From: Oligoflexus tunisiensis
Lineage (GTDB): Bacteria; Bdellovibrionota_B; Oligoflexia; Oligoflexales; Oligoflexaceae
Direction: 5' to 3'
NCBI RefSeq assembly: GCF_001748245.1
Contig: NZ_BDFO01000001.1
Span: forward strand, 5,905,859-5,969,858
Length of the DNA stretch: 64,000 nt
Part shown: one piece after another, positions 8,201-17,362 of the stretch
How positions within the stretch are numbered: the stretch's first letter is position 1
Layout of the letters: each line of letters begins with the position of its first letter
The notes under the pieces: model-generated
The model's input: only the letters and a program-made list of their open reading frames with translations
What the model was told of the DNA's origin: nothing
The model's database searches: none
Position numbers and translations under genes: made by a program

Positions 8201-9736
8201 GTGATCTGGACCAGCCAGGTCGCTCGCGATATCGATCAGCTCACGACGACGCTGTATGCTGTTCCTGCCCTGGACCTGATGGAAGAGGCCGGGCTCGCAG
8301 TCGCGCGCCTGGCCATGGAAATTTGGAAACCCGGTCTTTCCATACTAGTGGCCGCAGGGGCCGGCAATAACGGAGGCGATGCTCTGGTCGCCGCACGCTA
8401 TCTGGCCGAAGCGGGTTTTGCTCCCGTGGTGTTCGACGTCATGGCGGAAGGCGCCCAGGAAAGTCCGGATCGCAAGACACAACGTTTGCGCTATGAGCAG
8501 CTTGGACAGGTCTGTCGACCCTACCGCAACGCCCAGGATTTTTCTCAATTTTCCCAATCCACCTTGATTCTGGATGGCCTCCTCGGACTCGGCCCCAAAC
8601 AACCCCTGCGTCCCGGTCTGGTGCGTCAGTGTCTGGAGGATTTAGCCAAACTTAAAGCGGAACACGTGCTCGCCATCGATCTGCCGTCGGGCCTCCTCGC
8701 CGATTCATGGCAGCCCGATGAGGTTTACCTGCCGGCCACTGATACGATCACTTTTGGAGCTCCGAAACTTCTTCACATTTTGGAGCCATCCCGTGCGAGC
8801 TGCGGGCAACTGCGTGTGGTCCCCTTGCGCTTTCATCCGGAAGCCATCACGAAGAGTCTGCAAAAGCAGGATTTTCAATTGGACCATGACCGACATGTTC
8901 TGCCCGAGTCCTCCCCGTGGCATGATCTGCCGGCGAACGCTCATAAATTCACCCGCGGTCATATCCTGGTCATCGGCGGCAGCGCGGGTAAACTCGGAGC
9001 CCCGCTTTTGGCAGCAGAAGCGGCGATGCGGGCCGGTGCGGGCTGGGTCAGCGTCGCACTTTTGGATGATCACCATCGTCCGGCTCTGCCGCGTTTTTTA
9101 ACCTATGAGGATTTTGGAGCGGATCCCCAAAGGCTTATGCCCTTTCTTCATGAGCGACGCGTGAAAGCGCTCGTCATCGGTCCCGGCACCATGCAGAATC
9201 CTTTAACGCCCGAGCTTCTGCGCGCTTTGCAGGATGCCCAGAAAAGCTCCGGTCTGTTTCTGGTCTTTGATGCCGGCGCCTTGAAAAATTGGAGCGCGCT
9301 TGCCCAGGGCCTCATCTTTGATCCCGAGCGGACCCTCCTGACTCCGCATCCGGGTGAATGGCGATCCATCGCCGCCGCGCACAGCGACTTGAAAAATTTG
9401 GAAACGCTGACGAGCGCCTGGAACTTTTGTGAGACCTTTGGCGTCAGTGTTTTCTATAAAAGTGCCACACCCTTCACTGTTTCAGCGCACAAGGGTCGAC
9501 GCTTTCTCGTCAATAGCGACGGCTCCCGCGCCCTTGGCAAAGCGGGAAGTGGTGATGTTCTGGCGGGAGTGGCGGCGGCTTATGGCTGCGCAGGACACAA
9601 GGCCGGGGTGGTGGGAAATGAAGCGCAAAGAGCAGTGGCCAAAGCGGCCCAAAAAGCGGTATTGCAATGGGGGACCGATGGTCTCGGTCCCGAGGATCTG
9701 ATTCAAAATCTGGGACAGGATTTAAGGAGTGAATGA
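8201..9736 (+). CDS. nnr: Bifunctional NAD(P)HX epimerase/dehydratase
   Basis: This fused enzyme repairs hydrated NAD(P)H. The N-terminal YjeF_N epimerase domain (about 1-215) has the loop GAGNNGGDALVAA. The C-terminal ribokinase-like ADP/ATP-dependent dehydratase (about 230-511) has VIGGSAGKLGAPLLAAEAA, VIGPGT, TPHPGEW and AGSGDVLAGVAAA, the last being the nucleotide and catalytic Asp loop. The length of 511 residues is typical of the bacterial fusion. The start is a GTG three bases after the previous gene, with a weak ribosome site that suggests coupling. Its stop overlaps the next ATG by four bases. Function by homology is secure. Confidence 0.92.
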   Translation: MIWTSQVARDIDQLTTTLYAVPALDLMEEAGLAVARLAMEIWKPGLSILVAAGAGNNGGDALVAARYLAEAGFAPVVFDVMAEGAQESPDRKTQRLRYEQLGQVCRPYRNAQDFSQFSQSTLILDGLLGLGPKQPLRPGLVRQCLEDLAKLKAEHVLAIDLPSGLLADSWQPDEVYLPATDTITFGAPKLLHILEPSRASCGQLRVVPLRFHPEAITKSLQKQDFQLDHDRHVLPESSPWHDLPANAHKFTRGHILVIGGSAGKLGAPLLAAEAAMRAGAGWVSVALLDDHHRPALPRFLTYEDFGADPQRLMPFLHERRVKALVIGPGTMQNPLTPELLRALQDAQKSSGLFLVFDAGALKNWSALAQGLIFDPERTLLTPHPGEWRSIAAAHSDLKNLETLTSAWNFCETFGVSVFYKSATPFTVSAHKGRRFLVNSDGSRALGKAGSGDVLAGVAAAYGCAGHKAGVVGNEAQRAVAKAAQKAVLQWGTDGLGPEDLIQNLGQDLRSE

Positions 9737-10266
9737 TGTATATGATGCCTGGATCCACCCTTCTGCCTTACAAGGGAAAAATGCCAACGCTCGGTAACGG
9801 GGTTTTTGTTGCCAGCGGTGCTCATATTATTGGCGACACGGAAATTGGTGAAGACAGCAGCATCTGGTTTAACGTTGTGATCCGCGGGGACTGCAATTAT
9901 ATCCGGATCGGCAAGCGCACCAACATACAGGACGGAACGGTCATTCACGTGACCAACACCTACTTTCCCACGTTCGTGGGAGACGACGTAACCGTAGGAC
10001 ACGGCGCGGTGCTGCACGGCTGTCGGATCGGAAATCTCTGCTTGATAGGCATGGGCGCGACGGTGATGGACGACGTAACGATTCCCGACCGTTGCATCGT
10101 GGCCGCAGGTTCCCTTGTGCCTCCTGGAAAAAAATTCAGCCCAGGAACCTTGATTAAAGGCAATCCGGCGCGCGAAGCTCGACCTTTAACCGATAAAGAA
10201 CTTGCTGATCTGGAACGATCAGTCCAGTATTACCTCGAATATAAGCGAGGTTATGAGCCAAATTGA
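9733..10266 (+). CDS. Gamma-carbonic anhydrase family protein (left-handed beta-helix)
   Basis: The hexapeptide-repeat sequence runs from residue ~15 to 140 and ends in a C-terminal helix, as in CamH/YrdA-type proteins. The three zinc-ligand histidines of the family are present: VIH, then GHGA, then LHG. Classical Cam activity also needs a proton-shuttle Glu that CamH types lack, so enzymatic activity is uncertain. Its ATG overlaps the nnr stop, with AAGGAG upstream; a second ATG follows directly and could also serve. It is a cytoplasmic trimer by family knowledge. Confidence 0.88.
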   Translation: MMYMMPGSTLLPYKGKMPTLGNGVFVASGAHIIGDTEIGEDSSIWFNVVIRGDCNYIRIGKRTNIQDGTVIHVTNTYFPTFVGDDVTVGHGAVLHGCRIGNLCLIGMGATVMDDVTIPDRCIVAAGSLVPPGKKFSPGTLIKGNPAREARPLTDKELADLERSVQYYLEYKRGYEPN

Positions 10267-10790
10267 GACTGAACAAAGACGCGCCCTTGTCCATACTGAG
10301 AATACCGCACCTGCCGCTGGTAATCGAAGAGGCCTTTGCCGTGCTCTGCTGGCAGTCTGGAAGCCGTAACGAAGAAGTCCATCAGTGGACGATCGCTGAT
10401 CTCGCCGATCGCGCTCACATGCCTGTGGAAGGAGTCGTAAAAAGATTGGAACAGATAGCAACGATGGCCGAAGATATTGAAATCAGCGCCACCTCACTCC
10501 AGGATCTTTTGCAGAAAAATCCCGAACGCGTTTTTCTTTTGGATGTGCGGGAACCCTGGGAATTTGAAATCTGCAGGGTGCCCGGCTCTCATCTGATGGC
10601 ACGCACGGATCTGGCCAAAATTTTTGAGGGTTTGAAAGAGCTGACGGTTGTCACCATCTGTCACCACGGAGCCCGTTCGCTCTCGGCGGCTTTTTATCTC
10701 CAGGAGGCTGGACTCAGGCGGGTCAAATCCCTGCGTGGGGGCGTGGAAAGCTGGGCGACTCAGGTCGAGCCCAGCATGATTCGTTATTGA
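10263..10790 (+). CDS. Rhodanese-like domain protein with N-terminal HTH-like region
   Basis: Residues ~75-175 are a rhodanese domain: LLDVREPWEFEICRVPGS and the active loop CHHGAR, where Cys would carry the persulfide. The first ~70 residues include ADLADRAHMPVEGVVKRLE, which resembles a winged-helix recognition region, as in ArsR-rhodanese fusions; this is inference. A stop at 10254-10256 blocks any longer frame, so the first usable start is a TTG overlapping the previous stop, giving likely coupling. The stop abuts the stop of the convergent gene with no spacer and no terminator. Confidence 0.8.
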   Translation: MRLNKDAPLSILRIPHLPLVIEEAFAVLCWQSGSRNEEVHQWTIADLADRAHMPVEGVVKRLEQIATMAEDIEISATSLQDLLQKNPERVFLLDVREPWEFEICRVPGSHLMARTDLAKIFEGLKELTVVTICHHGARSLSAAFYLQEAGLRRVKSLRGGVESWATQVEPSMIRY

Positions 10791-11381
10791 TTACTTCCTG
10801 GCGCTCAGGCGATCATCCGCCTGGGTGGATGCCGGATAATAATAATCCATCGTGGCCTTGATGTTCATCTGGTCGGCCGTCTTCAAGTGAAAACGCTCGG
10901 AGTTGGCCAGCTCGTGCAGATAGGCTTCACGTTCCGCCTGCAGCGTCCCATCCAAGCCCATCAAATCCTTCATACGAATGACAGCAAAGTTCTGACGGCA
11001 ATGCACTTCCAGTTCATGCGCCAGGGTCGAGCCCAACAGCGCCCAGCTGGTGAAAGCTGCGGGTCCAATGGTCACATCCAGCTTGGTGCCCCAGCCGTTC
11101 AGCGTGGTCAAGCCGCGATCCTCGAGGGTCATATCCAAACGGGGATGACTGGAATTGGACGGAACCTTGATGGCAAAGAGTTCAAGGGCGATATCGATAC
11201 TTTCCTGGGTCAGGGCCGGTTTGGTCGCAGGCGGCACGACGGTGACCGACCGCAGCTCCTTGGAGAAAAGCTCGCGCTGATCCATCGACTGTTTGGCAAG
11301 AAAAATGCCACCAGTGGCGGAAAATACAAGGCTCAGGGCCAGGATTCGAAACATTGAGGTGGAAGCAGCTTTCAGAAACAT
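10791..11381 (-). CDS. Membrane-anchored protein with possible metal-binding HE...H motif
   Basis: The protein has 196 residues starting at the ATG at 11381 (GGAG seven bases upstream). A hydrophobic N-terminal segment (about residues 10-27) suggests a signal anchor. The rest would be periplasmic. It has AHELEVHCRQNF, which is close to a zinc-peptidase HExxH but with one extra residue, followed by QAEREAYLHEL that could supply a third ligand. I cannot say whether it is an enzyme. It converges with the rhodanese gene; the next gene upstream on the same strand is a lipoprotein with its own terminator, so this gene is probably monocistronic. Confidence 0.68.
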   Translation of the reverse strand: MFLKAASTSMFRILALSLVFSATGGIFLAKQSMDQRELFSKELRSVTVVPPATKPALTQESIDIALELFAIKVPSNSSHPRLDMTLEDRGLTTLNGWGTKLDVTIGPAAFTSWALLGSTLAHELEVHCRQNFAVIRMKDLMGLDGTLQAEREAYLHELANSERFHLKTADQMNIKATMDYYYPASTQADDRLSARK

Positions 11382-11541
11382 AACAACTCCGCAACAGAAG
11401 GAGAACAACTCCCCTCACCTGTTGCAAGCCGAAGGCCAGCCGCAAGCTCCTGAATCCTATGCGTAACTTTCCTGGAGCGTGCCAGAAAAAGAGGATTCTG
11501 TCTGAGCCCCCGACACTTACTTTTAAGAAAGGAATTTCAAT

Positions 11542-11573
11542 GAAAAAAGCGGCGATCCGCAGACCGCCGCTTC
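11542..11573 (-). terminator. Rho-independent terminator after the 11604 lipoprotein gene
   Basis: On the minus strand AAGCGGCG pairs with CGCCGCTT (11547-11554 and 11565-11572) across a ten-base loop, and a T6 run follows. It sits about 30 bases past the lipoprotein stop. Confidence 0.75.
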
Positions 11574-11603
11574 ATCACAAGGAGTATGAATTCGAGATAC
11601 TCG

Positions 11604-12356
11604 TTACTGGCACTTGGCCCAGATGATTTCCAAACGATACGGGGAGTTGCCTTCTATCCGCAAATCTCCATTCGATTCGGACCCATTGAAATCCATGGAT
11701 AATTTGGTATCCACCACCACGGTCGCCTGCCCACTGCAGTTCGACCAGACGATGTCCTGATTCGCGACGCTATAATCAAGACGCAGGGGTTTGGCCGAGT
11801 ATCGGGACTCCAGGGTCTTTTGCATCACCAGGGGTTTTTTACCTTGGATACCATAGGATCCAGCAAAAAACGCCCGGGAATCAACCGGAATTTCACTCTT
11901 CAGGGGCACCTCGACCCGACGAATCGCAAAGGCATAACCCCGGGCAAAGGCCACCCGCATCTGCAGACGGCAGCTGGCGGCGTTGTCCTTGAGGTCCATG
12001 TTGCTCAGTTTCACATCAAGTGTGGTGCGGGCTTTATCGTCCATCGACGCGACCGTAAATTTCTCCAGGCAGTCGCCCTCGTGGGCCTCGAGGTCACCGT
12101 CCGTGGAATACTCAGGGTTCAACCAGGACATCGTCCGCAGAACGCGCATTTCTCCAAAAGGAATGGCAAGGCAATCCTGGCTTTGACTCACGTCATCCGA
12201 TGTACAATTTTTTGGGGAATCCAATCCCGTGGGATTGGTGGAATCGGAACTTTGGTCGGCGACCACGACCGGAACATTTTTCTCTTGTTTTTTGGTGCCG
12301 CAAGCCAAAACAAAACAGGCAGGAATCAGGGATGCGGCCATGAACACGTGTTTCAT
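11604..12356 (-). CDS. Putative lipoprotein, 250 aa
   Basis: The lipoprotein signal is clear: MKHVFMAASLIPACFVLAC with lipobox VLAC, so Cys19 would be lipidated. The residue after Cys is Gly, giving no Lol-avoidance signal, so the outer membrane is likely. The mature part starts with a Lys/Ser-rich linker, has several Cys residues (a likely disulfide pattern) and is beta-rich. No family is recognised. It is preceded by AAGGAG and followed by a good terminator, so it is a single-gene unit. Confidence 0.75.
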   Translation of the reverse strand: MKHVFMAASLIPACFVLACGTKKQEKNVPVVVADQSSDSTNPTGLDSPKNCTSDDVSQSQDCLAIPFGEMRVLRTMSWLNPEYSTDGDLEAHEGDCLEKFTVASMDDKARTTLDVKLSNMDLKDNAASCRLQMRVAFARGYAFAIRRVEVPLKSEIPVDSRAFFAGSYGIQGKKPLVMQKTLESRYSAKPLRLDYSVANQDIVWSNCSGQATVVVDTKLSMDFNGSESNGDLRIEGNSPYRLEIIWAKCQ

Positions 12357-12434
12357 ATCGAACTCCTTGCTGGGTCAAAAACTGTTCTTTGTGATGGCTT
12401 TATGACACAGCAAAGAAGGCATGGCAAGTTTTTT

Positions 12435-14936
12435 TTAACCCTGTGATTTCAGCTCCTTCGGAGGCCCCTCATAGAGGAGTTGACCGCCCGCCTCACCGGA
12501 TCCCGGCCCCAGTTCCAGAACCCAATCGGCCGCCTGAATCACCTGCTGATCATGTTCCACTATGATCAGTGTGGTTCCCTGCGCGACGAGCGATTGCAGT
12601 TGATCCAGGAGCAGGGCGACATCACGGAAATGCAGGCCTGCGGTCGGCTCATCCATGAGAAGCACGGTGCCCGGCACGGTTTTTTTCGCAAGATAAGGCA
12701 CGAGCTTCAATCGCTGCGACTCACCACCGGACAGGCTGGAACTCGGCTGACCCAATTTCAGATAACCCAATCCCAGTTGCACGGCGGGCAGCAGACGCCG
12801 TTGAATCAGGCGATGCGTTTGAAACATTTCCACCGCCTCGGCGATCGAGAGTTCCAGAACTTCCGCAAGATTGAGTCCCCCGTACCGCACCTCCAGCACC
12901 TGAGGTTTATAGCGTTTGCCACCGCAAATGGGGCAGGGCACTTCCGCGTCGGCAAGAAATTTCATGGTCAGCACCAGCACGCCGCGCCCCTTGCATTCCG
13001 GGCAGCGTCCTTCATCATGTGAGAGCGAGAAGGAACCGGCATCCAGTCCCATGATCTGCGCTTCGGGAACACTGGCAAAGAGTTGCCGCAACTCGGTGAA
13101 GATATCGAGCCAGGTGGCTGGCATGCTGACCGAGGACTTGGCGATCGGCTTGCGGGAGATCAGCGTACAGGCCGTCACCGCATCGGCACCTTCCATGCGA
13201 CTGACGGCGATCGGATTTTTCCGCGGCCCTTCCCGCAGAATCTGATCGAGATTGCGATAAAGTGTTTTCAAAACCAGACTGCTTTTTCCCGCGCCGCTGA
13301 CACCGGTGACCACGGTCATGGCCTGCAGGGGGAATCGCGCCCGTTTCATGCGCAGATTATGGAGCTGCGGCTCATGCAGTGTGATGTACTGTTCAAAGCT
13401 GCGCCGTTTGCCGGACCTGGTCGCGGCCACTTCCTTTTGTCCCGCCAGGTAACGGGCCGTGAGCGATTCATTTTTATAAAGGGCCGCATCCTTCGGAGCA
13501 AATTGAGCCAGAAGATGTCCACCCTGACGACCGCCATCCGGTCCAAGGTCCACGATCCAATCGCTGGCCTGCATGATATGCGGATCATGATCCACCACCA
13601 GGACGGTGTTGCCCTGATCCCGCAGACGGCGGAGGGCTTCATTGATCTTCTCGATTTCACTGGCATGCAGACCCTGGCTCGGTTCATCCAGGACATAAAG
13701 AACACCGCGCAACTGTTCACTCAGGATGCTGCTGAGTCGTAGACGCTGCGCCTCCCCATTGGAAAGCGTGAGGATCCGCCGCCCGAGTCCCAGATAATCC
13801 AGCCCCAGATTTTTTAAACGGCGCAGATGCTGCGCGAGCTGCTCGAGGACCAATTTTTGAGCTGCCGAATCCGGCGGCAGACTGGACAGGGCATCCCGAA
13901 AAAAACTTTCAAGTTCGGCGATCGAACTTTGATACATGCGGTGAATCGAACGGCCGCGGAAGAGGATGGCTTTCAGATCAACCAAAAGGCCGGTACCGCC
14001 GCAGCTGCGACAGGGGTCCGGCTCAAAAAAATCGCTGCCGGTATCGAGTTCATCCTCATCCTTTTGCAGGCCCCGTCCATCACAGGATGGGCAACGACCG
14101 AGCGAGTTCGGAGAAAAATGTCGGGAATCGAGGCGCGGCCAGCTGAAGGAACAAACCGGACAACCGGCGTGAAGTGATAGATGCTGGCGGGTTTTTTTAT
14201 CCAGCACACCCTTGGCATCCGCCTGACACAGAACGGCGGTTCCTTCCCCCAGCGTCAGCGCGGTTTCGAGCGAGCGTCGCAGGCGCGCCTCACGACTGGG
14301 TTCGACCTTGGTGACGTCGATCACAATATCGATATCATGCTTTTCCTCTTTGGCCAGAACCGGAATCGGTTCCAGTGTCACGAGATCGCCATCGATATAG
14401 GCGCGGGCATAACCCTTTTTTTGATAGTCCTCGAGCACCTTGCGGAACTGTCCCTTTTTCTGATCGGCAACGCAAACGAGGATGGCCACCGTCTTGCCAA
14501 AGAGCTGCGCGCGGGCATGAGCCGCCAGGTCATCCAGGGTGCGGGACTCGGTCGGCAGATCATGTTTGGGGCAGCGCTTTTCAGCGAACCGTGCGAAGAG
14601 TATACCCAGCAGTTCGCCGATATCGGTGAGGCTGGCGACCGTGGCGCGAACCGAGGGCTGCGTTTCATTCTGCGCCAGGGCAATGGCCGGCGAGAGTCCA
14701 CTGGCGGACCGCAAGGCCGGTCGGGAGCCAAGATCCAAAAACTGCCGGGAATAATGCGACAGTGTATAGAAAAAGCGTCGGTTGGCTTCGGCCAGGATCG
14801 TATCAAATGCCAGGGAACTTTTCCCCGAGCCACTGACTCCGGTGATCACCGTAATGCGTCCGCGCGGAATGTTCAGGTCGAGATGCTTCAGGTTGTGTTC
14901 AAAGGCGCCCCGGATTTCAATTGTGCTGCGTTCCAT
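12435..14936 (-). CDS. UvrA-like ABC ATPase, short form lacking the insertion domain
   Basis: The protein has two nucleotide-binding halves with Walker A loops GVSGSGKSSLAFDT (near residue 40) and GVSGAGKSSLVLKT, ABC signatures (LSNGEAQRLRL and LSGGESQRLKL), and zinc modules (CPVC...CPSC and CPEC...CPIC). It has about 833 residues against about 940 for housekeeping UvrA. After CPSCDGRG it jumps almost at once to CRSCGGTG, so the insertion domain is missing, and the first CxxC of the UvrB-binding region is degenerate (CPKHD). It resembles UvrA2/drug-resistance types more than repair UvrA; DNA binding without classical UvrB hand-off is plausible. The start is at 14936, just after the pdxA stop, or a GTG at 14948 overlapping it. 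Confidence 0.88.
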   Translation of the reverse strand: MERSTIEIRGAFEHNLKHLDLNIPRGRITVITGVSGSGKSSLAFDTILAEANRRFFYTLSHYSRQFLDLGSRPALRSASGLSPAIALAQNETQPSVRATVASLTDIGELLGILFARFAEKRCPKHDLPTESRTLDDLAAHARAQLFGKTVAILVCVADQKKGQFRKVLEDYQKKGYARAYIDGDLVTLEPIPVLAKEEKHDIDIVIDVTKVEPSREARLRRSLETALTLGEGTAVLCQADAKGVLDKKTRQHLSLHAGCPVCSFSWPRLDSRHFSPNSLGRCPSCDGRGLQKDEDELDTGSDFFEPDPCRSCGGTGLLVDLKAILFRGRSIHRMYQSSIAELESFFRDALSSLPPDSAAQKLVLEQLAQHLRRLKNLGLDYLGLGRRILTLSNGEAQRLRLSSILSEQLRGVLYVLDEPSQGLHASEIEKINEALRRLRDQGNTVLVVDHDPHIMQASDWIVDLGPDGGRQGGHLLAQFAPKDAALYKNESLTARYLAGQKEVAATRSGKRRSFEQYITLHEPQLHNLRMKRARFPLQAMTVVTGVSGAGKSSLVLKTLYRNLDQILREGPRKNPIAVSRMEGADAVTACTLISRKPIAKSSVSMPATWLDIFTELRQLFASVPEAQIMGLDAGSFSLSHDEGRCPECKGRGVLVLTMKFLADAEVPCPICGGKRYKPQVLEVRYGGLNLAEVLELSIAEAVEMFQTHRLIQRRLLPAVQLGLGYLKLGQPSSSLSGGESQRLKLVPYLAKKTVPGTVLLMDEPTAGLHFRDVALLLDQLQSLVAQGTTLIIVEHDQQVIQAADWVLELGPGSGEAGGQLLYEGPPKELKSQG

Positions 14937-14941
14937 AGCTT

Positions 14942-15904
14942 TTACCACCCCAGATAATGACGAGCCTGCTGCAAAGCCAAACGGAAACTGTCTGAACGCG
15001 CTTCATTGCGGCCGTAAAGTTCAGCGGCCGGACCGTGATCGGGCGACAGACGCAGATGCGGCAGGCCCCCGGTAACGTTGATCGCATCATAAAAATGCAG
15101 GGATTTTAATGGACCAAGTCCCTGATCGTGATACATGGCCAGCACCCCATCAAACATGCCGGAATAAGCCCGAAAAAAGATGGTATCAGCCGGTAAAGGT
15201 CCGACGATATCGAGACCCAGACGGCGGGCCTCCGTCACCGCGGGGGCGATGATCCGCGTATCCTCATCGCCAAAGAGCCCTCCATCCCCGCAGTGCGGAT
15301 TGAGTCCGGACACCGCGAGGCGGGGTTTCGCCAAACCAAAAATACGTTGCAGGGAAGCCTGCAAAAGCTGGGCTTTTCGAACGATCAGCTCCGATCGGAT
15401 GGCACCGGGCACATCACGCAGGGCCAGATGATTGGTGGCCAGCGCAACGCGCAGCTTTGTGCCGGCGAGGATCATAATTCCCTTCGTGCCCCACAGATCT
15501 TCGAAGAATTCCGTCTGACCCGGAAAGCGAAATCCGGCTTTGGCACACACCGATTTATCGATGGGACTGGTCAGCACGGCGAGGGATTTCAGATCAGGCG
15601 GCAGGGAGCGAAGCGCTGACAAAGCATCAAATGCCACCTGCCCGCGCTGCTCATCGCGCAGCTGCCGTGGATCCACGGCCGGGCAATCGGGACTGCTGTC
15701 GAAAAAATAGAGTCCCGGGCCATGCATGAGCGACCATTGTTTGATCTCTTTAAAGGGAAAGGCGACCTTGGTCTGCTGCGACCATTGGGGACGCGCGCCC
15801 ACCAGCACCACGGTTCGGGTCGGGTCGTTCGCCCAGAGATCCTGCTCCCGCACGAGGCATTCCACGGCTATGCTCAGAGGATCGCCCAGGGTGATGATCA
15901 TCAT
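14942..15904 (-). CDS. pdxA: 4-hydroxythreonine-4-phosphate dehydrogenase
   Basis: PdxA oxidises 4-phosphohydroxy-L-threonine in the DXP-dependent pathway to pyridoxal phosphate. Family blocks are all present: AVLTSPIDKS, SGLNPHCGDGGLFGDED, GPLPADTIF, YHDQGLGPLKSL and TGGLPHLRLSPDHGPA; the His and Asp residues there bind the divalent metal. I start at the ATG at 15904 because GGAGG is eight bases upstream; this overlaps the HAD stop by four bases. The protein has 320 residues, normal for the family. It is the middle gene of a HAD-pdxA-uvrA-like operon. Confidence 0.92.
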   Translation of the reverse strand: MMIITLGDPLSIAVECLVREQDLWANDPTRTVVLVGARPQWSQQTKVAFPFKEIKQWSLMHGPGLYFFDSSPDCPAVDPRQLRDEQRGQVAFDALSALRSLPPDLKSLAVLTSPIDKSVCAKAGFRFPGQTEFFEDLWGTKGIMILAGTKLRVALATNHLALRDVPGAIRSELIVRKAQLLQASLQRIFGLAKPRLAVSGLNPHCGDGGLFGDEDTRIIAPAVTEARRLGLDIVGPLPADTIFFRAYSGMFDGVLAMYHDQGLGPLKSLHFYDAINVTGGLPHLRLSPDHGPAAELYGRNEARSDSFRLALQQARHYLGW

Positions 15905-16752
15905 GTCCTGGCCCTCCATGCACTGAGAACGTAACGCGGCTCGGGATGAAACTGCATGCCCGCAGCGATGCGGGTCAGTCCGGTGCCGACGAGCAGCGCA
16001 TCGATTCCGTAGTTATTCGCACCGAGTATATCCGTTTCCAATTGATCGCCGATCATAAGCAGATTTTTATGGCCGGCTCTGCGTTCAGCCTCGGCAAAAA
16101 TCGGTGCAAAAGGCTTGCCGAGTTTGGCAAAAGGTGGAGCATCGGGCCCCAGTCGCAGTTTAAGGCCAGCCTCAAGGAGCAGGGCCAGGGATCCTGCCGT
16201 AAATCCATAAGTGGTCCCGGACTTCGGATAAATCAGATCAGGATTGGTCAGAATGAGATAACAAGGACGTCCGTCTTCCACCCGTCGACAGACATGAGTC
16301 AGCACTGCGTCCAGCGTCTCCAGCAGCGGAAATTCCGTTTGGTTGGCAACGATGACCACCGCATAATCATGCGAATCAAGCGCCCCACAGGGGATTCCAC
16401 CGGCTTTTTGCACCAGCTCATGGGTCGCGGCTGTGCCGAGGACGCAGGTGAGCTCTCCACGCAAACCCTGCTCTTCGAAATAACGAGGCAGGAGCGAACC
16501 CGAAGTAATGACCTCATCCAGAGTCACATCCAATCCCAGGGCGCGGTAAGCGGCGGTGGCCTGCTCGGGTGTGCGGGAACTGCCATTGGTCAGAATCCAG
16601 CAGGATTTGCCGCGTTTTCTCAGGTCATGCCAGACCGCGGCTCCCGCCGGAATCAAACCCGATCCATCCAGCAGAACGCCATAGGCATCGAATAGAAATC
16701 CCTGATAGCGGTTTTCAATTTCATCCAAGGAACTGATCGCTTCCGATGCCAT
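15901..16752 (-). CDS. HAD-superfamily class IIA hydrolase (TIGR01459-like, NagD-related)
   Basis: Motif I reads FDAYGVLLDG: the nucleophile Asp is present, but the usual second Asp is Tyr. That pattern (aromatic at this place) is known in the TIGR01459 subfamily. LTNGSSR (motif II) and GKPFAPIF plus IGDQLETDILGANNYGID (motifs III/IV) follow, with a class IIA cap between. The substrate is unknown. Genes of this subfamily have no firm role, but placement before pdxA hints at phosphorylated vitamin or sugar metabolism. The gene is first in the operon, with AAGGC upstream of the ATG. Confidence 0.85.
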   Translation of the reverse strand: MASEAISSLDEIENRYQGFLFDAYGVLLDGSGLIPAGAAVWHDLRKRGKSCWILTNGSSRTPEQATAAYRALGLDVTLDEVITSGSLLPRYFEEQGLRGELTCVLGTAATHELVQKAGGIPCGALDSHDYAVVIVANQTEFPLLETLDAVLTHVCRRVEDGRPCYLILTNPDLIYPKSGTTYGFTAGSLALLLEAGLKLRLGPDAPPFAKLGKPFAPIFAEAERRAGHKNLLMIGDQLETDILGANNYGIDALLVGTGLTRIAAGMQFHPEPRYVLSAWRART

Positions 16753-16822
16753 TTCTTTTGCCTTCGCCTTGTGGCTCGACTATGATCCCCGCCGGGAGCG
16801 AGCCCGCGGAGACCAGCGTTTT

Positions 16823-17299
16823 ATGCAGGAATATGTGTTGGCCCTGGGGGCCAATCTCGGTGATCGAGAGTATTACATAGGTCAGGCCATCGAAGCTATC
16901 CGCACAAGTTGCGGCCCTATCCAGCGCCAGTCACGGCTGCTGGAGACTGAGGCCATGGGCGCGGCGGATCGTCCCTTTCTGAACGGGGCCCTGGTCATCC
17001 AAAGCACGCTGGAACCTGAGTCCTTGCTCACAAGGCTCCTCGCCATAGAACAAAGCCTGGGCCGCACCCGCACCCTGCGCTGGGGCAACCGCACGATCGA
17101 TCTGGACATAATTTTGTGGAAGGATGCACACGGAAATTTTCCGAGCGTCAAAACTCCGACACTGACCATCCCCCATCCCGAAATGCATAAAAGACTGTTC
17201 GTCCTGGGACCTGTGGCGGAAGTGGCTGGCGATTGGCGACATGCAGAACTGCAAGAAACGGTGGCCGAACTGCTCAAGGAAAAACAAAAAAGCGGCTAA
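16823..17299 (+). CDS. folK: 2-amino-4-hydroxy-6-hydroxymethyldihydropteridine pyrophosphokinase
   Basis: HPPK moves pyrophosphate from ATP to 6-hydroxymethyl-dihydropterin in folate synthesis. Diagnostic parts are LALGANLGDRE at the N-terminus, the segment DRPFLNGAL, the core RWGNRTIDLDIILW with the two magnesium-binding Asp residues, and the late IPHPEMHKR. The ATG at 16823 (158 residues) is preferred over an upstream in-frame start because the conserved N-terminus begins right after it. It is divergent from the HAD operon and ends at a terminator shared with the HU-like gene. Confidence 0.92.
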   Translation: MQEYVLALGANLGDREYYIGQAIEAIRTSCGPIQRQSRLLETEAMGAADRPFLNGALVIQSTLEPESLLTRLLAIEQSLGRTRTLRWGNRTIDLDIILWKDAHGNFPSVKTPTLTIPHPEMHKRLFVLGPVAEVAGDWRHAELQETVAELLKEKQKSG

Positions 17300-17312
17300 A
17301 AAGCCGCTTTTC
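17289..17312. terminator. Bidirectional terminator between folK and the HU gene
   Basis: AAAAGCGGCT and AGCCGCTTTT form a 10-bp stem around a four-base loop, with A and T runs on either side. The stem overlaps the folK stop and serves both converging genes. Confidence 0.85.
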
Positions 17313-17362
17313 CATAAGACTCTCGACCGGGACTTTGTTCAAGTCCCACGGAGTCCAGTCCA

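Noticed and set aside
12435..14936. Housekeeping UvrA
   Set aside because: It lacks the insertion domain and the first zinc pair, and uvrB or uvrC are not nearby, so I call it UvrA-like only.
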